Shown: positions 24,938 to 34,359 of the stretch, piece by piece | Numbering within the stretch: the first letter of the stretch is position 1 | Layout: the number at the start of each line of letters is the position of its first letter | Source of the DNA: DATEOR01 sp036279015 | Lineage (GTDB): Bacteria > Actinomycetota > Thermoleophilia > Gaiellales > Gaiellaceae | NCBI GenBank assembly: GCA_036279015.1 | Contig: DASUJY010000065.1 | Coordinates: forward strand, 17,638-81,637 | Length of the DNA stretch: 64,000 nucleotides | Direction of reading: 5' to 3' | Translations under genes and position numbers: made by a program | Notes under the pieces: generated by a model | Databases searched by the model: none | Told to the model about the DNA's origin: nothing | Seen by the model: the letters and a program-made list of their open reading frames with translations, nothing else

Positions 24938-26991
24938 AGGTGACGATCGTCGGCGGCGGGCCGGCCGGCCTCTACCTCGCCATCCTGCTGCGCAAGGCCG
25001 ACCCGAGCATCGAGGTGAGCGTGCTGGAGCGAAACGCCCCGGACGCCACCTTCGGCTGGGGCGTCGTGTTCAGCGAGGAGACGCTCGGCGCGCTGCGCGA
25101 CGCCGACGACGAAACGCATCTCGCGATCACGGACACGTTCGCGCGCTGGGACCGCGTCGACATCCGCTACGGCGGGCGCGTCCTCACGTCGCGCGGGCAC
25201 TCCTTCTCCTCGATCGCGCGGAAGCGCCTGCTCGAGATCCTGCAGGAGCGCTGCCTCGCGCTGGGCGCCGACCTCCGCTTCCACCAGGAGGTGGCCTCCG
25301 TGCCGGAGGACGCCGACCTCGTCGTGGGCGCGGACGGCGTGAACAGCCTCGTCCGCCGCACGTACGAGCCCGACTTCCGGACACGCATCGCGCCCGAGGG
25401 CTGCAAGTACGCCTGGTTCGGGACGCCGCTCGTCTTCGACGCGTTCACCTTCGTCTTCCGCGAGACCGAGCACGGCCTCTTCCAGGCGCACGCGTATCCC
25501 TTCGACGAGCGGACGAGCACCTTCATCGTCGAGTGCCGCGAGGGCACGTGGAGGCGGGCCGGACTGGACGAGTGCGACGAGGTCGAGAGCCTCGCCTTCT
25601 GCGAGCGCCTCTTCGCGCGTGACCTCGAGGGCCGCGAGCTCCTCTCCAACCGGTCCCTCTGGACGAGCTTCCCCAAGGTGACGAACGCGACGTGGCATCG
25701 CGGCCACATCGTCCTCCTCGGCGACGCCGCCCACACGGCCCATTTCTCGATCGGGTCGGGAACGAAGCTCGCCATGGAGGACTCCGTCGCCCTCCGGGAC
25801 GCGCTCGTCGCCCGCTCGTGGGACGTCGACGCCGCGCTCGTCCACTACGAGCTGGCGCGGCGGCCGGTCGTCGAGCGGACGCAGGAGGCCGCCAGCGAGA
25901 GCGCCGGGTTCTTCACCCGCGTGGCCGCCTACGCCGGTGCCGAGCCGATCCAGTTCGCCTTCAACCTGCTGACGCGCAGTGGCCGCATCACGCACGCGAG
26001 CCTGACCGTGCGTGACCCGGGCTTCACGCGTTCGCTCGACGCCTGGTTCTCCGGCGCCCGCGCGGGTGTCGCGCCCCCGCCCGTGTTCGCCCAGTTCCGA
26101 CTCCGGGACCTGGAGCTCAGAAACCGGATCGTGGCCCGCGCGGGGAACGAGGCCGCTTCGGGAGCCGGGCTCGTCCTCAGCGGCTTCGTCGCCGTCTCCG
26201 CGGGCGGGCGGATCTCGCCCGACACGCCGACAATCGACGACTGGACGCCCGCGCAGCGCCCCGTGCTCCTGCAGCTCGGGCACGCCGGCCGGCGCGGGGC
26301 GTGCCTCCCGCGGTCGCTGGGGGTCGACCTCCCGCTCGCGGACGGCTGGGAGCTCGTCTCCGCCTCGCCGATCCCCTACGGCCCGTACAGCGCGGCTCCG
26401 AGGGAGCTCGACGCGCCCGGTCTGGCCGCCGTGCGGGAGGACTTCCTCGCCGCCGCGAAGCGGGCGGGCGAGCTGGGCGTCGAGATCCTCGAGCTCGACT
26501 TCGCCCACGGGTACATCCTCGGAAGCTTCCTCTCCCCGCTCACGAACCGGCGCGGTGACGAGTACGGGCGCGAACGCCTCCGCTACCCGCTCGAGGTCCT
26601 CGACGCCGTGCGCGCCGCCTGGGACGGGCCGCTCGCCGTCCGCCTTTCGGTGACGGACTGGGCCCGCGGCGGGCTGGCCGTCGACGACGGGGTCGCGATC
26701 GCGCACGCCCTGGCGGCGCACGGCTGCGACCTCGTGCACACGGTCGCCGGCCAGACGGTGCACGACGACCGGCCCGAGTACCGCCGCGGCTTCCTCACGG
26801 GCCTCGGCGACCGCGTCCGCGCCGAAGCCCGCGTCCCGACGCTCGTCGGCGGGCACCTGACGACGCTGGACGACGTGAATACCGCCGTCGGCGCCGGCCG
26901 CGCCGACCTCTGCATCCTCGACCTCCCCCCGTCGGCGGTCGAGGTCGAGGCGGTGCCTCCGAGCGTCGAGCGACTGGCCGTCTCCACGTGA
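24934..26991 (+). CDS. Anthraniloyl-CoA (2-aminobenzoyl-CoA) monooxygenase/reductase-like enzyme
   Basis: 685 residues in two parts. Residues about 1-380 are an FAD hydroxylase like salicylyl-CoA 5-hydroxylase: VTIVGGGPAGLYLAILL, FGWGVVFSEETLG, LVVGADGVNSLVR, VLLGDAAHTAHFSIGSGTKL. Residues about 385-680 are a shortened old-yellow-enzyme barrel (FRLRDLELRNRIV, HAGRRG, DFAHGYILGSFLSPLTNRR, a key active-site region). This fusion is the architecture of the Azoarcus enzyme that hydroxylates and then reduces anthraniloyl-CoA. It overlaps both neighbours by four bases. The kynurenine genes downstream in the operon supply anthranilate, which supports the call. Confidence 0.8.
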   Translation: MKVTIVGGGPAGLYLAILLRKADPSIEVSVLERNAPDATFGWGVVFSEETLGALRDADDETHLAITDTFARWDRVDIRYGGRVLTSRGHSFSSIARKRLLEILQERCLALGADLRFHQEVASVPEDADLVVGADGVNSLVRRTYEPDFRTRIAPEGCKYAWFGTPLVFDAFTFVFRETEHGLFQAHAYPFDERTSTFIVECREGTWRRAGLDECDEVESLAFCERLFARDLEGRELLSNRSLWTSFPKVTNATWHRGHIVLLGDAAHTAHFSIGSGTKLAMEDSVALRDALVARSWDVDAALVHYELARRPVVERTQEAASESAGFFTRVAAYAGAEPIQFAFNLLTRSGRITHASLTVRDPGFTRSLDAWFSGARAGVAPPPVFAQFRLRDLELRNRIVARAGNEAASGAGLVLSGFVAVSAGGRISPDTPTIDDWTPAQRPVLLQLGHAGRRGACLPRSLGVDLPLADGWELVSASPIPYGPYSAAPRELDAPGLAAVREDFLAAAKRAGELGVEILELDFAHGYILGSFLSPLTNRRGDEYGRERLRYPLEVLDAVRAAWDGPLAVRLSVTDWARGGLAVDDGVAIAHALAAHGCDLVHTVAGQTVHDDRPEYRRGFLTGLGDRVRAEARVPTLVGGHLTTLDDVNTAVGAGRADLCILDLPPSAVEVEAVPPSVERLAVST

Positions 26992-27734
26992 GCGACCTCG
27001 GCCGCGCGACGTACCCGGACCTCGAAGAGCTCCTCGCTGACGAGCGCCCCGTCGTCCTGCTCCTCCCGCTCGGCGCGCTCGAGCCGCACGGGCCGCACGC
27101 GCCGCTCGCCACCGACACGCTCATCTCGGTGGAGATCTCCGAGCGGGCCGCCCGGCGCCTCGACGGCGACCCCGGCATGCGCGCGCTCGTCCTGCCGGCC
27201 GTCGCCTACGGCGTCACGCGCTACGGCGCCGACTTCCCCGGAGCGGTCTCGATCCGGGAGGAGACGCTGCGCGCGCTCGTGGTCGACCTCTGCGCGTCGC
27301 TCGCGGGACAGGGCTTCGGGCGGATCGTGCTCGTCAACAGCCACTTCGAGCCGGAGCATGTGCGAACACTCCGCGAAGCAGTCTCCGAGCTCGGCCCCGG
27401 AGTTAGGCTCTTCGACCCTACCCGGCGGCACGTCGCCGAGCGCCTGACGGAGGAGTTCCGCTCGGGCGCCGCCCACGCCGGCCGCTACGAGACGTCGCTC
27501 GTGCTCGCCCTCGACCGCGGTCTCGTCCGACGCGAGCGCATGGTGAGGCTCGAATCGAGGATGATCGACATGCCCGCGGCGATCGCCGCGGGCCGTACGG
27601 ACTTCCTGGCGATGGGCATGGATCGGGCATATTGCGGCGCGCCGGCGGACGCGACCGCGGACGAGGGCGAGCGCACGTTCGAGACGCTCGCCGGCCTCGT
27701 CGTCGAGCTCGTCCGGGAGGAGGCCGAGTGCTGA
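26988..27734 (+). CDS. Creatininase-family metal-dependent amidohydrolase; candidate formylkynurenine formamidase
   Basis: 248 residues from a GTG in a GTGA overlap. The family metal-binding motif LPLGALEPHGPHAPLATD gives Glu32, His34 and Asp43. A further His lies in VNSHFEPEH, and HAGRYETS matches the conserved HAGxxETS. The family hydrolyses amide bonds (creatinine, formamides, the mycofactocin peptide). The operon makes formylkynurenine (TDO) and uses kynurenine (kynureninase) but has no KynB or alpha/beta-hydrolase formamidase, so this gene is the natural candidate. That role is inference from context. Confidence 0.75.
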   Translation: MSDLGRATYPDLEELLADERPVVLLLPLGALEPHGPHAPLATDTLISVEISERAARRLDGDPGMRALVLPAVAYGVTRYGADFPGAVSIREETLRALVVDLCASLAGQGFGRIVLVNSHFEPEHVRTLREAVSELGPGVRLFDPTRRHVAERLTEEFRSGAAHAGRYETSLVLALDRGLVRRERMVRLESRMIDMPAAIAAGRTDFLAMGMDRAYCGAPADATADEGERTFETLAGLVVELVREEAEC

Positions 27735-29296
27735 CCTACGAGGACCTGCCGCACCGTCTCAACCTCGCGAGCTGGTTCGTCGACCGCAACCTCGAGGAGG
27801 GCCGAGGCGGACGCACCGCCCTCTTCGGGCCGGACGGCGCGACGACGTACGCGGAGCTCGCGGCGCTCGTCAACCGCAGCGGGCACGTCCTCCGCGAGCT
27901 CGGCGTCCGGGCGGAGGAGCGCGTCCTCCTCGTCCTCTCGGACGGCGTCGAGTTCGTCGCGCTCTGGTACGGGGCGCAGAAGATCGGCGCCGTGACCGCC
28001 GAGGCCTACACGTTCCTGCAGCCCAAGGACTACGCGTACTACCTCGACTACACGCGCGCCGGGGTGGTCGTCGTCGACGGGAGCACGCTGGGGCCGGTGC
28101 GCGAGGCGGCGGAGTCGAGCCGCTGGCTCCGCCGGATCCTCGTCGTCGGAGCCGGCAAGGAACTGCGTGGGGACGAGGCCTCCTTCGAGACGCACGCGGC
28201 CGAGGCTCCGGACGAGCTCGAGCCGGCGCCGACGACCCGGGACGACATCGCGCTCTGGAAGTTCACGACGGGGAGCACGGGAGCGCCCAAGGGCGCCGTG
28301 CATCCGCAGCACACCCCGCTCCTCAGCTTCGACTGGTACGCGCGCGGCGTCCTCGGGATTCGCGAGGACGACGTCGTCCTGCCCGTTCCGAAGCTCTTCT
28401 TCGGCTACGCGCGCGACCTGACGGCGCTCTATCCGTTTGGGGTCGGCGGAGCCGGGATCGTGTTCCCGGAGCGGACGACGCCCGAGCGCATCTTCGAGCT
28501 GGTCGCTCGGCACCGCCCCAGCATCCTCGTGCAGGTCCCGACGATGATGGCGGCGATGACCGCTCACCAGGACGCGGCCCGCCAGGATCTCTCCTGCGTG
28601 CGCCTCTGCACCTCGGCCGGCGAGGCGTTGCCCGCGGAGGTCTACGAGCGCTGGCGGGCGGCCTTCGGCGTCGAGGTGCTCGACGGCATCGGCTCCTCCG
28701 AGGCCTACCACATCTACATCTCGAGCAGGCCCGGCCGCGTGCGGCCGGGCAGCGTGGGGGAGGTCGTGCCCGGCTACCGCGCCCGGGTCGTGGACGAGGG
28801 CGGCCGCGAGGTCCCGGACGGAGAGACGGGGACGCTCTGGATCGAGGGCGACACGGCTGCCCTCCTCTACTGGAACGAGCACGAGAAGACGAAGGAGACC
28901 TTCAGCGGCGACCTCGTCAAGACGGGTGACCTCTTCGCCCGCGACGCGGACGGCTACTTCTGGTTCCGCGGGCGGGCCGACCAGCTCCTCAAGGTCGGCG
29001 GTGTCTGGGTGGCACCCGCCGAGGTCGAGCAGTGCCTCCTCGCCCACCCGGACGTCGCCGAGTGCGCGGTCGTCGGCTACGAGCAGGAGGGCCTGATGCG
29101 CACGCGCGCCCACGTCGTCCTGCGCGACGGCGTCGCGCCCTCGGACGAGCTCGCCGTCACCCTCCAGGAGCACGTCCGCCACGTCCTCTCCCCCCACAAG
29201 TACCCGCGCGACGTGCGCTTCGTCTCCGTGCTCCCGAAGACGCCCTCGGGGAAGATCGACCGGCGGGCGCTCGTCGAGGTCGGGGAGGCCGCATGA
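27728..29296 (+). CDS. Aryl-CoA ligase of the benzoate-CoA ligase family, probable anthranilate-CoA ligase
   Basis: 522 residues from GTG 27728, preceded by GGAGGAGG. AMP-binding motifs are in order: TTGSTGAPKGAVH (P-loop), YPFGVGGAGIV, GIGSSEAYHIY (A5), TGDLFARDADGYFWFRGRADQLLKVGG read in parts (A7/A8) and PKTPSGKIDRRAL (A10 with catalytic Lys). The short EDLPHRLNLASWFVDRN opening is typical of benzoate/2-aminobenzoate-CoA ligases. Anthranilate is the expected substrate, since the preceding enzyme class acts on anthraniloyl-CoA. Confidence 0.8.
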   Translation: MLTYEDLPHRLNLASWFVDRNLEEGRGGRTALFGPDGATTYAELAALVNRSGHVLRELGVRAEERVLLVLSDGVEFVALWYGAQKIGAVTAEAYTFLQPKDYAYYLDYTRAGVVVVDGSTLGPVREAAESSRWLRRILVVGAGKELRGDEASFETHAAEAPDELEPAPTTRDDIALWKFTTGSTGAPKGAVHPQHTPLLSFDWYARGVLGIREDDVVLPVPKLFFGYARDLTALYPFGVGGAGIVFPERTTPERIFELVARHRPSILVQVPTMMAAMTAHQDAARQDLSCVRLCTSAGEALPAEVYERWRAAFGVEVLDGIGSSEAYHIYISSRPGRVRPGSVGEVVPGYRARVVDEGGREVPDGETGTLWIEGDTAALLYWNEHEKTKETFSGDLVKTGDLFARDADGYFWFRGRADQLLKVGGVWVAPAEVEQCLLAHPDVAECAVVGYEQEGLMRTRAHVVLRDGVAPSDELAVTLQEHVRHVLSPHKYPRDVRFVSVLPKTPSGKIDRRALVEVGEAA

Positions 29297-30027
29297 CCCC
29301 GCGAGTCGTCCTCGTCACCGGCGGTGGAAGAGGCATCGGCAGGGCGGTGGTGGCACGCTTCGCCGCCGCCGGAGAACGGGTGGTGGCGGTCGGGCGCGAC
29401 CGCGACGCCCTCGAGGAGAGCGGGGCGGCGGAGGCCGAGGTCTGCGACGTGACCGACGAGCCCGGCGTGGAGGCTCTTTTCCGGCGGCTGGGGCGCGTCG
29501 ACGTCCTCGTCAACAACGCCGGCGTGTCCGCGAGCGCGCCGCTAGCGCGGACGACGCTCGAAGACTGGCGCCTGCTCTTCGAGGTCAACGCCACGGGTGC
29601 GTTCCTCTGCACGCGCGCCGCGCTGCCCGGCATGATCGAGCGTGCCGATGGACGCATCGTCACTGTCGCCTCGGTCGCGGGCCTGGCGGGCTCGCGCTAC
29701 ACCGCCGCGTACACGGCCTCCAAGCACGCCGCGGTCGGGCTCATGCGCGCCGTCGCCTCCGAAGTGGCGGGCACGGGCGTGACGGCGAACGCCGTCTGCC
29801 CCGCGTACGTCCGCACCGAGATGACCGAGCGCTCGGTCGCGCGGATCTCGGAGCGCACCGGCCGGAGCGCCGAGGAGGCCGAAGCCGCCCTCGCCGGGTC
29901 GTTGCCGCTCGGGCGGCTGCTCGAGCCCGAGGAGGTCGCGTTCGCGGTCGCGTTTCTCGCCGCGCCCGAGGCCGCCGCCGTCAACGGCCAGGCGCTCGTG
30001 CTCGACGGGGGAGGGCTCCAGGCATGA
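29293..30027 (+). CDS. SDR dehydrogenase, probable 3-hydroxyacyl-CoA dehydrogenase
   Basis: 244 residues with TGGGRGIG (NAD(P) loop), NNAG, the Ser of VASVAG and the YTASK catalytic Tyr/Lys. Joined to both neighbours by ATGA overlaps. Between an aryl-CoA ligase and an enoyl-CoA hydratase it most likely oxidises a hydroxyacyl-CoA intermediate of the ring-opening phase, the role of the SDR in Azoarcus 2-aminobenzoate clusters. Confidence 0.85.
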   Translation: MTPRVVLVTGGGRGIGRAVVARFAAAGERVVAVGRDRDALEESGAAEAEVCDVTDEPGVEALFRRLGRVDVLVNNAGVSASAPLARTTLEDWRLLFEVNATGAFLCTRAALPGMIERADGRIVTVASVAGLAGSRYTAAYTASKHAAVGLMRAVASEVAGTGVTANAVCPAYVRTEMTERSVARISERTGRSAEEAEAALAGSLPLGRLLEPEEVAFAVAFLAAPEAAAVNGQALVLDGGGLQA

Positions 30028-30851
30028 GCCCGTTCCGCGCCTCGGCCCCGTTCACGGACCGCTGGGAGAGCTTCGACTTCCGGCTCGCGGACGGCATCGC
30101 GACGGTGACGCTCTCGCGCCCGGAGAAACTGAACGCGCTCACGTTCGACGTCTACGCCGACCTGCGCGACCTGCTCGCCGAGCTTCCCCACCGCGGCGAC
30201 GCCAGGGTCGTCGTCGTCACCGGGGAGGGGCGCGGCTTCTGCTCCGGCGGCGACGTCGAGGCGATCATCGGCGAGCTGCATGGAGCCCCGGTCGCGGATC
30301 TCCTCGCGTTCACGCGGATGACCGGCGCCGTCGTCAAGGCGATGCGCGAGTGCCCGCTTCCCGTCATAGCGGCGGTGAACGGCGTCGCGGCCGGCGCGGG
30401 AGCCGTCCTCGCGCTCGCGAGCGACCTGCGCCTCCTGGCGCGCTCTGCCTCCTTCGCGTTCCTCTTCACGAGAGTCGGACTCGCGGGCGCGGACATGGGC
30501 GCCGCCTACCTCCTCCCGCGCATCGTGGGGCTCGGGCGCGCGACGGAGCTCCTCCTGCTCGGGGACGATGTCGATGCCGACCGCGCGCTCGAGCTGGGGC
30601 TCGCGACGGACGTCGTGCCCGACGAGGAGCTCGCGGCCGCGTGCGACGCCCTCGCGCGACGGCTCGCCGACGGGCCCGCGCTCGCCTATTCGACGACCAA
30701 GCTCCTCCTGACGAGGGAGCTCGACCTCGACCTCGCAGGCGCACTCGAGCTCGAGGCCCTCGGCCAGGCGCTCATGATGCAGAGCGAGGATCACCGGGAG
30801 TTCCATGCCGCCTGGGCGGAAGGGCGCCGCCCGGACTGGAGCGGACGGTGA
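30024..30851 (+). CDS. Enoyl-CoA hydratase/isomerase family protein
   Basis: 275 residues with crotonase-fold motifs: ATVTLSRPEKLNAL, VVVTGEGRGFCSGGDVEAI (oxyanion hole), AAVNGVAAGAGAVLALASDLRLLA and FTRVGLAGADMGAAYLLPRIVG (second oxyanion strand and acid region). Relatives hydrate enoyl-CoA or hydrolyse ring C-C bonds. In this operon it should add water to a cyclohexene-carboxyl-CoA intermediate or open the ring. Four-base overlaps on both sides. Confidence 0.85.
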   Translation: MSPFRASAPFTDRWESFDFRLADGIATVTLSRPEKLNALTFDVYADLRDLLAELPHRGDARVVVVTGEGRGFCSGGDVEAIIGELHGAPVADLLAFTRMTGAVVKAMRECPLPVIAAVNGVAAGAGAVLALASDLRLLARSASFAFLFTRVGLAGADMGAAYLLPRIVGLGRATELLLLGDDVDADRALELGLATDVVPDEELAAACDALARRLADGPALAYSTTKLLLTRELDLDLAGALELEALGQALMMQSEDHREFHAAWAEGRRPDWSGR

Positions 30852-31237
30852 GCGGGAAGCATCGAATCGTGAACCCGCCGGAGCTCCCCGAGCCGGTCGG
30901 CTACGCGCACGCGGTCGTCGCCGCGCCGGGCCGAACCGTCTACCTGGGCGGCCAGACCGGCGGGGGCGCGACCGTCGCGGCGCAGTTCGACTCGGCCGCG
31001 GCGAGCCTCGTCGCCGCCGTGCGCGCCGCCGGGGGCGAGCCGGACGACCTCGTCTCGCTGGTCGTCTACTCGACGGACGTTGAGGAATACCGTGCCGCGC
31101 TGGAGGAGCTCGGGGAGGTCTGGCGCCGTCATTTCGGGCGCCGCTATCCGGCCATGGCGCTCGTCGGAGTCTCGGCGCTCGCCGACCCGGAGGCCCGCGT
31201 CGAGCTGATGGGAGTCGCGGTCGTCGCGGATGGCTGA
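30848..31237 (+). CDS. RidA/YjgF-family enamine/imine deaminase
   Basis: 129 residues with VYLGGQTGG near the N-terminus, the long helix FDSAAASLVAAVRAAGGEPDDLVSLVVYSTD and a C-terminal strand VELMGVAVVAD. The Arg that binds carboxylate in canonical RidA (in an RxxV motif) appears replaced by RVELMGV, so substrate binding may differ. Reduced anthraniloyl-CoA is an enamine, so a RidA member could release its amino group as ammonia. That is inference supported by operon position. Confidence 0.8.
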   Translation: MSGKHRIVNPPELPEPVGYAHAVVAAPGRTVYLGGQTGGGATVAAQFDSAAASLVAAVRAAGGEPDDLVSLVVYSTDVEEYRAALEELGEVWRRHFGRRYPAMALVGVSALADPEARVELMGVAVVADG

Positions 31238-32363
31238 GGGGAGCCACCTGTCGGTCGCGCAGCGGGAGCTCTTCGAGCGCGCGCGAGAGCTCGGGCACGA
31301 GGCATTCGCCCCGCTGGCCCGGGAGGGCGAGCCCGGCCGCGTGAACCGTGCGCTCGTGCGCGCGCTCGGCGAGGAGGGGCTCCTCGCGCACGTCCTCCCG
31401 GCCGAGGGCCAGGGCTCGGCGGTCGAGCTCTGCCTCCTCCGCGAAGGTCTCGCGCACGGATGCACGGAGGCGGAGACCGCGCTCGCCCTCCAGGGCCTCG
31501 GCGGATACCCGATCCTCAGGGGCGCGCGCCCGCCGGTTCGCGACACCTGGATCCCGCGTCTCGCAGCAGGCGAGGCCGTCGCCGCCTTCGCGCTCAGCGA
31601 GCCAGACGCCGGCTCGGACGCCGCCGCGCTCTCGCTCACGGCGAAGCCCGACGGAGACGGCTTCCGGCTGACGGGCACGAAGACATGGATCTCGAACGCG
31701 CCCGAGGCCGACGTGTACACGGTCTTCGCGCGCACGACCGAGGGCGCGGGCTCGCGCGGGGTCACCGCCTTCGCCGTGCCGGGCGAGACGGACGGGCTCT
31801 CGGGGGAAGCGCTCCATCTCCTCGCTTCGCACCCCATGGGGCGGCTCGAGTTCGACGGCGTGCCGGTCGCACAGGAGCAGATGCTCGGCGAGCTCGACCA
31901 CGGCTTCGCGGTCGCCATGGAGACGCTCGACCTCTTCCGCCCCAGCGTGGGCGCCTTCGCCGTCGGCATGGCGCAGGCCGCCCTCGACGCGGCGGTCGCC
32001 TACGTAACGCGCCGACGTGCCTTCGGGCGCACGCTGGCCGAGCTCCAGGGCGTCTCCCACCAGCTCGCCGACGTCGCGACGCGCGTCCAGGCCGCGCGGC
32101 TCCTCGTCCACCACGCCGCCACCGCCTACGACGACGGCGTCCGCCCCGTGCGCCGGGAGGCCGCGATGGCGAAGCTCTTCGCGACGGAGACCGCACAGCA
32201 GGCCGTCGACGTCGCCGTGCAGGTGCACGGCGCGCGGGCGCTCGAGCACGGCCACCTCCTCGAGCACCTCTACCGGGAGGTGCGCGCGCCCCGGATCTAC
32301 GAGGGCGCCTCGGAGGTCCAGCGCGAGATCATCGCCCGCGAGCTCTTCAAGGAGACGGCGTGA
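31230..32363 (+). CDS. Acyl-CoA dehydrogenase
   Basis: 377 residues. ALSEPDAGSDAAAL is the FAD/substrate loop, GTKTWISNA the flavin-contacting strand, RRRAFGRTLAELQGVSHQLAD the middle helix, and YEGASEVQREIIARELF the C-terminal signature with catalytic Glu. The start ATG overlaps the RidA gene by eight bases. Expected to dehydrogenate the alicyclic acyl-CoA formed from anthraniloyl-CoA. Confidence 0.85.
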   Translation: MAEGSHLSVAQRELFERARELGHEAFAPLAREGEPGRVNRALVRALGEEGLLAHVLPAEGQGSAVELCLLREGLAHGCTEAETALALQGLGGYPILRGARPPVRDTWIPRLAAGEAVAAFALSEPDAGSDAAALSLTAKPDGDGFRLTGTKTWISNAPEADVYTVFARTTEGAGSRGVTAFAVPGETDGLSGEALHLLASHPMGRLEFDGVPVAQEQMLGELDHGFAVAMETLDLFRPSVGAFAVGMAQAALDAAVAYVTRRRAFGRTLAELQGVSHQLADVATRVQAARLLVHHAATAYDDGVRPVRREAAMAKLFATETAQQAVDVAVQVHGARALEHGHLLEHLYREVRAPRIYEGASEVQREIIARELFKETA

Positions 32364-33151
32364 GCGGCGAGTCGAAGGCCCTCACCTACACGTCGTACCT
32401 GGCACTGGACGAGATCCTCGGCGCCCAGCGCCCGCGCTCGGGCGAGCACGACGAGATCCTCTTCATCGTCGTGCACCAGGTCTACGAGCTGTGGTTCAAG
32501 GAGCTCCTGCACGAGCTCGTCCACCTGCAGCGGCTCCTGGAGGAGGGACAGGGGTCACCGGCACTCTCGACGCTCAAGCGGATCCTCACCATCCTCAAGC
32601 TCGTCGTCGCGCAGATCGACGTCATCGAGACGCTGACTCCGGTGCAGTTCCTGAGCTTCAGGGACCGGCTCGAGTCGGCGAGCGGCTTCCAGTCGGCCCA
32701 GTTCCGCGAGCTGGAGGCAGTAGTCGGCCGGCGCGAGCCGAAAGTGCTCCGCGCCTACGCGGAGGACCCCGAAGCGCGCTCGAGGATCGAAGCCGCGCTC
32801 GGGCGGCCCTCGCTCTACGACTCCTTTCTCCGCTACCTCTCGCTACGAGGTTACCCGGTGCCCGCGGAGCGGCTCGAGCGGGACGTCACGAAGCCTGTCG
32901 AGGAGTCAGAGGGCGTCCGCGCCGCCGTTCTCGCCGCCTACCGCGACGACGGTGAGTCGGCACAGGTCTGCGAGCGGCTGGTCGACCTCGACGAGGGCTT
33001 CCAGGAGTGGCGCTACCGGCACGTGAAGATGGTCGAGCGGACGATCGGCTCCCGGTCCGGAACGGGCGGCTCGCCGGGCGCGGCGTACCTGCACACGACG
33101 TTGAACCAACCGCTCTTCCCGGACCTCTGGTCGGTTCGCAGCGAGCTGTGA
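32360..33151 (+). CDS. kynA: Tryptophan 2,3-dioxygenase
   Basis: 263 residues, normal for bacterial TDO. TYTSYLALDEIL and VVHQVYELWFKELLHE contain the distal His39, TPVQFLSFRDRLESASGFQS is the substrate/haem region, and His221 in WRYRHVKMVERTIG is the expected haem ligand, followed by the flexible GTGGSPG loop. The enzyme opens the indole ring of L-tryptophan to N-formylkynurenine. It starts at GTG in a GTGA overlap, directly before kynureninase. Confidence 0.92.
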   Translation: MSGESKALTYTSYLALDEILGAQRPRSGEHDEILFIVVHQVYELWFKELLHELVHLQRLLEEGQGSPALSTLKRILTILKLVVAQIDVIETLTPVQFLSFRDRLESASGFQSAQFRELEAVVGRREPKVLRAYAEDPEARSRIEAALGRPSLYDSFLRYLSLRGYPVPAERLERDVTKPVEESEGVRAAVLAAYRDDGESAQVCERLVDLDEGFQEWRYRHVKMVERTIGSRSGTGGSPGAAYLHTTLNQPLFPDLWSVRSEL

Positions 33152-34359
33152 TCAGCCTGGACGATCTGCGCGCGTCGCCGAACGCGCTGTCAGGCCACTA
33201 TTCGGCGTTCCACGTCGGCGAGCGGCTGCTTCTCACCGGCCATTCGCACCAGGCGTGGCCGGACGTGGCACGGGAAGGTCAGCTGGAGGCATTCGACGAC
33301 GCCTCTCGCCTCGTCGACGAGAAGTGGGAGCGCGCGTTCGCGAAGGCCGGACGGGTCCGCGCGGGGTTCGGCGCCCTGCTGGACGACGAAGCTCCCGTCG
33401 CACTGGCGCAGAACACGCACGAGCTGGTCACGCGCTTCCTCTCGGCGCTCGACGTGCGCTCGCGCCCGCGGCTCGTCACCTCGGACGGCGAGTTCCACAC
33501 GCTGAGGCGACAGCTCGCGCGGCTCGACGAGGAGGGGCTCGACGTCGTCCGTCTCGAGATCGAGCCCGTCGAGACGCTCGCCGAGCGGATGGGGGCCGAG
33601 GTCGACGAGCGGACCAGCGCCGTCCTCGTCTCGGCCGTCCTCTTCGAGACGGCCCGGATCGTGCCCGGGCTCGACGCGCTTTCGGAAACCTGCGCCGAGA
33701 GCGGAGCCGAGCTGCTCGTCGACGTCTACCACGCGCTCGGGGCGCTCCCCTTCACCGTCCGGGAGCACGGGCTGGAGGCGGCCTGGATCGTGGGGGGCGG
33801 CTACAAGTACTTGCAGCTCGGGGAGGGCAACTGCTTTCTGCGTCTTCCACCCCACGCGGAGACGATGCGGCCGGTCTTCACCGGCTGGTTCGCCGAGTTC
33901 GACGAGCTGGCCGCCGAGCACGCCGCCGGCCGCATCGGCTACAGCAGGGGTGCGTCGCGCTTTGCCGGCTCGACGTACGACCCGACGAGCAACTATCGCG
34001 CGGCCCGTGTCCTCGACTTCTTCGTCGAGCAATCGCTGACGTCGGAGCTGCTCCGTGAGGTGTCGCTTCACCAGACCGAGCTGCTCGCCCGCTGCGTCGA
34101 CGAGCTGCAGGTCGCGGAGTCGGTGCTGACGCGCGACCGGGCCACGCCGCGGGAGCGGTTCGGCGGCTTCCTCGCGCTCGAATCTCCTCACGCCGAGACG
34201 ATCGCCCGCGAGCTCGCCTCCGAGGGCGTCCTCACCGACGCGCGCGGACGCTACCTGCGGCTGGGGCCGGCGCCGTACCTCTCCGACGCCCAGCTGGAGG
34301 AAGCAGTCGAGCGGCTGGCGGGCGTCGTCGAACGAATGGGCGTATTGTCACGCCCATGA
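33148..34359 (+). CDS. kynU: Kynureninase (aminotransferase class V)
   Basis: 403 residues. The PLP Lys is K220 in GGGYKYLQLGEGN and the PLP-binding Asp is D192 in VDVYHALGALPF. NTHELVTRFLSAL and the C-terminal RLGPAPYLSDAQLEEAVERL fit kynureninase-like enzymes. It would cleave kynurenine to anthranilate and alanine, feeding the CoA ligase upstream. The family also contains selenocysteine lyase-like and other beta-lyases, but the TDO neighbour makes kynureninase much the best reading. Confidence 0.85.
   Translation: MISLDDLRASPNALSGHYSAFHVGERLLLTGHSHQAWPDVAREGQLEAFDDASRLVDEKWERAFAKAGRVRAGFGALLDDEAPVALAQNTHELVTRFLSALDVRSRPRLVTSDGEFHTLRRQLARLDEEGLDVVRLEIEPVETLAERMGAEVDERTSAVLVSAVLFETARIVPGLDALSETCAESGAELLVDVYHALGALPFTVREHGLEAAWIVGGGYKYLQLGEGNCFLRLPPHAETMRPVFTGWFAEFDELAAEHAAGRIGYSRGASRFAGSTYDPTSNYRAARVLDFFVEQSLTSELLREVSLHQTELLARCVDELQVAESVLTRDRATPRERFGGFLALESPHAETIARELASEGVLTDARGRYLRLGPAPYLSDAQLEEAVERLAGVVERMGVLSRP

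Noticed and set aside
26988..27734. Mycofactocin peptidase MftE
   Set aside because: It belongs to the same creatininase family, but no mycofactocin precursor, radical SAM or other mft gene is nearby.
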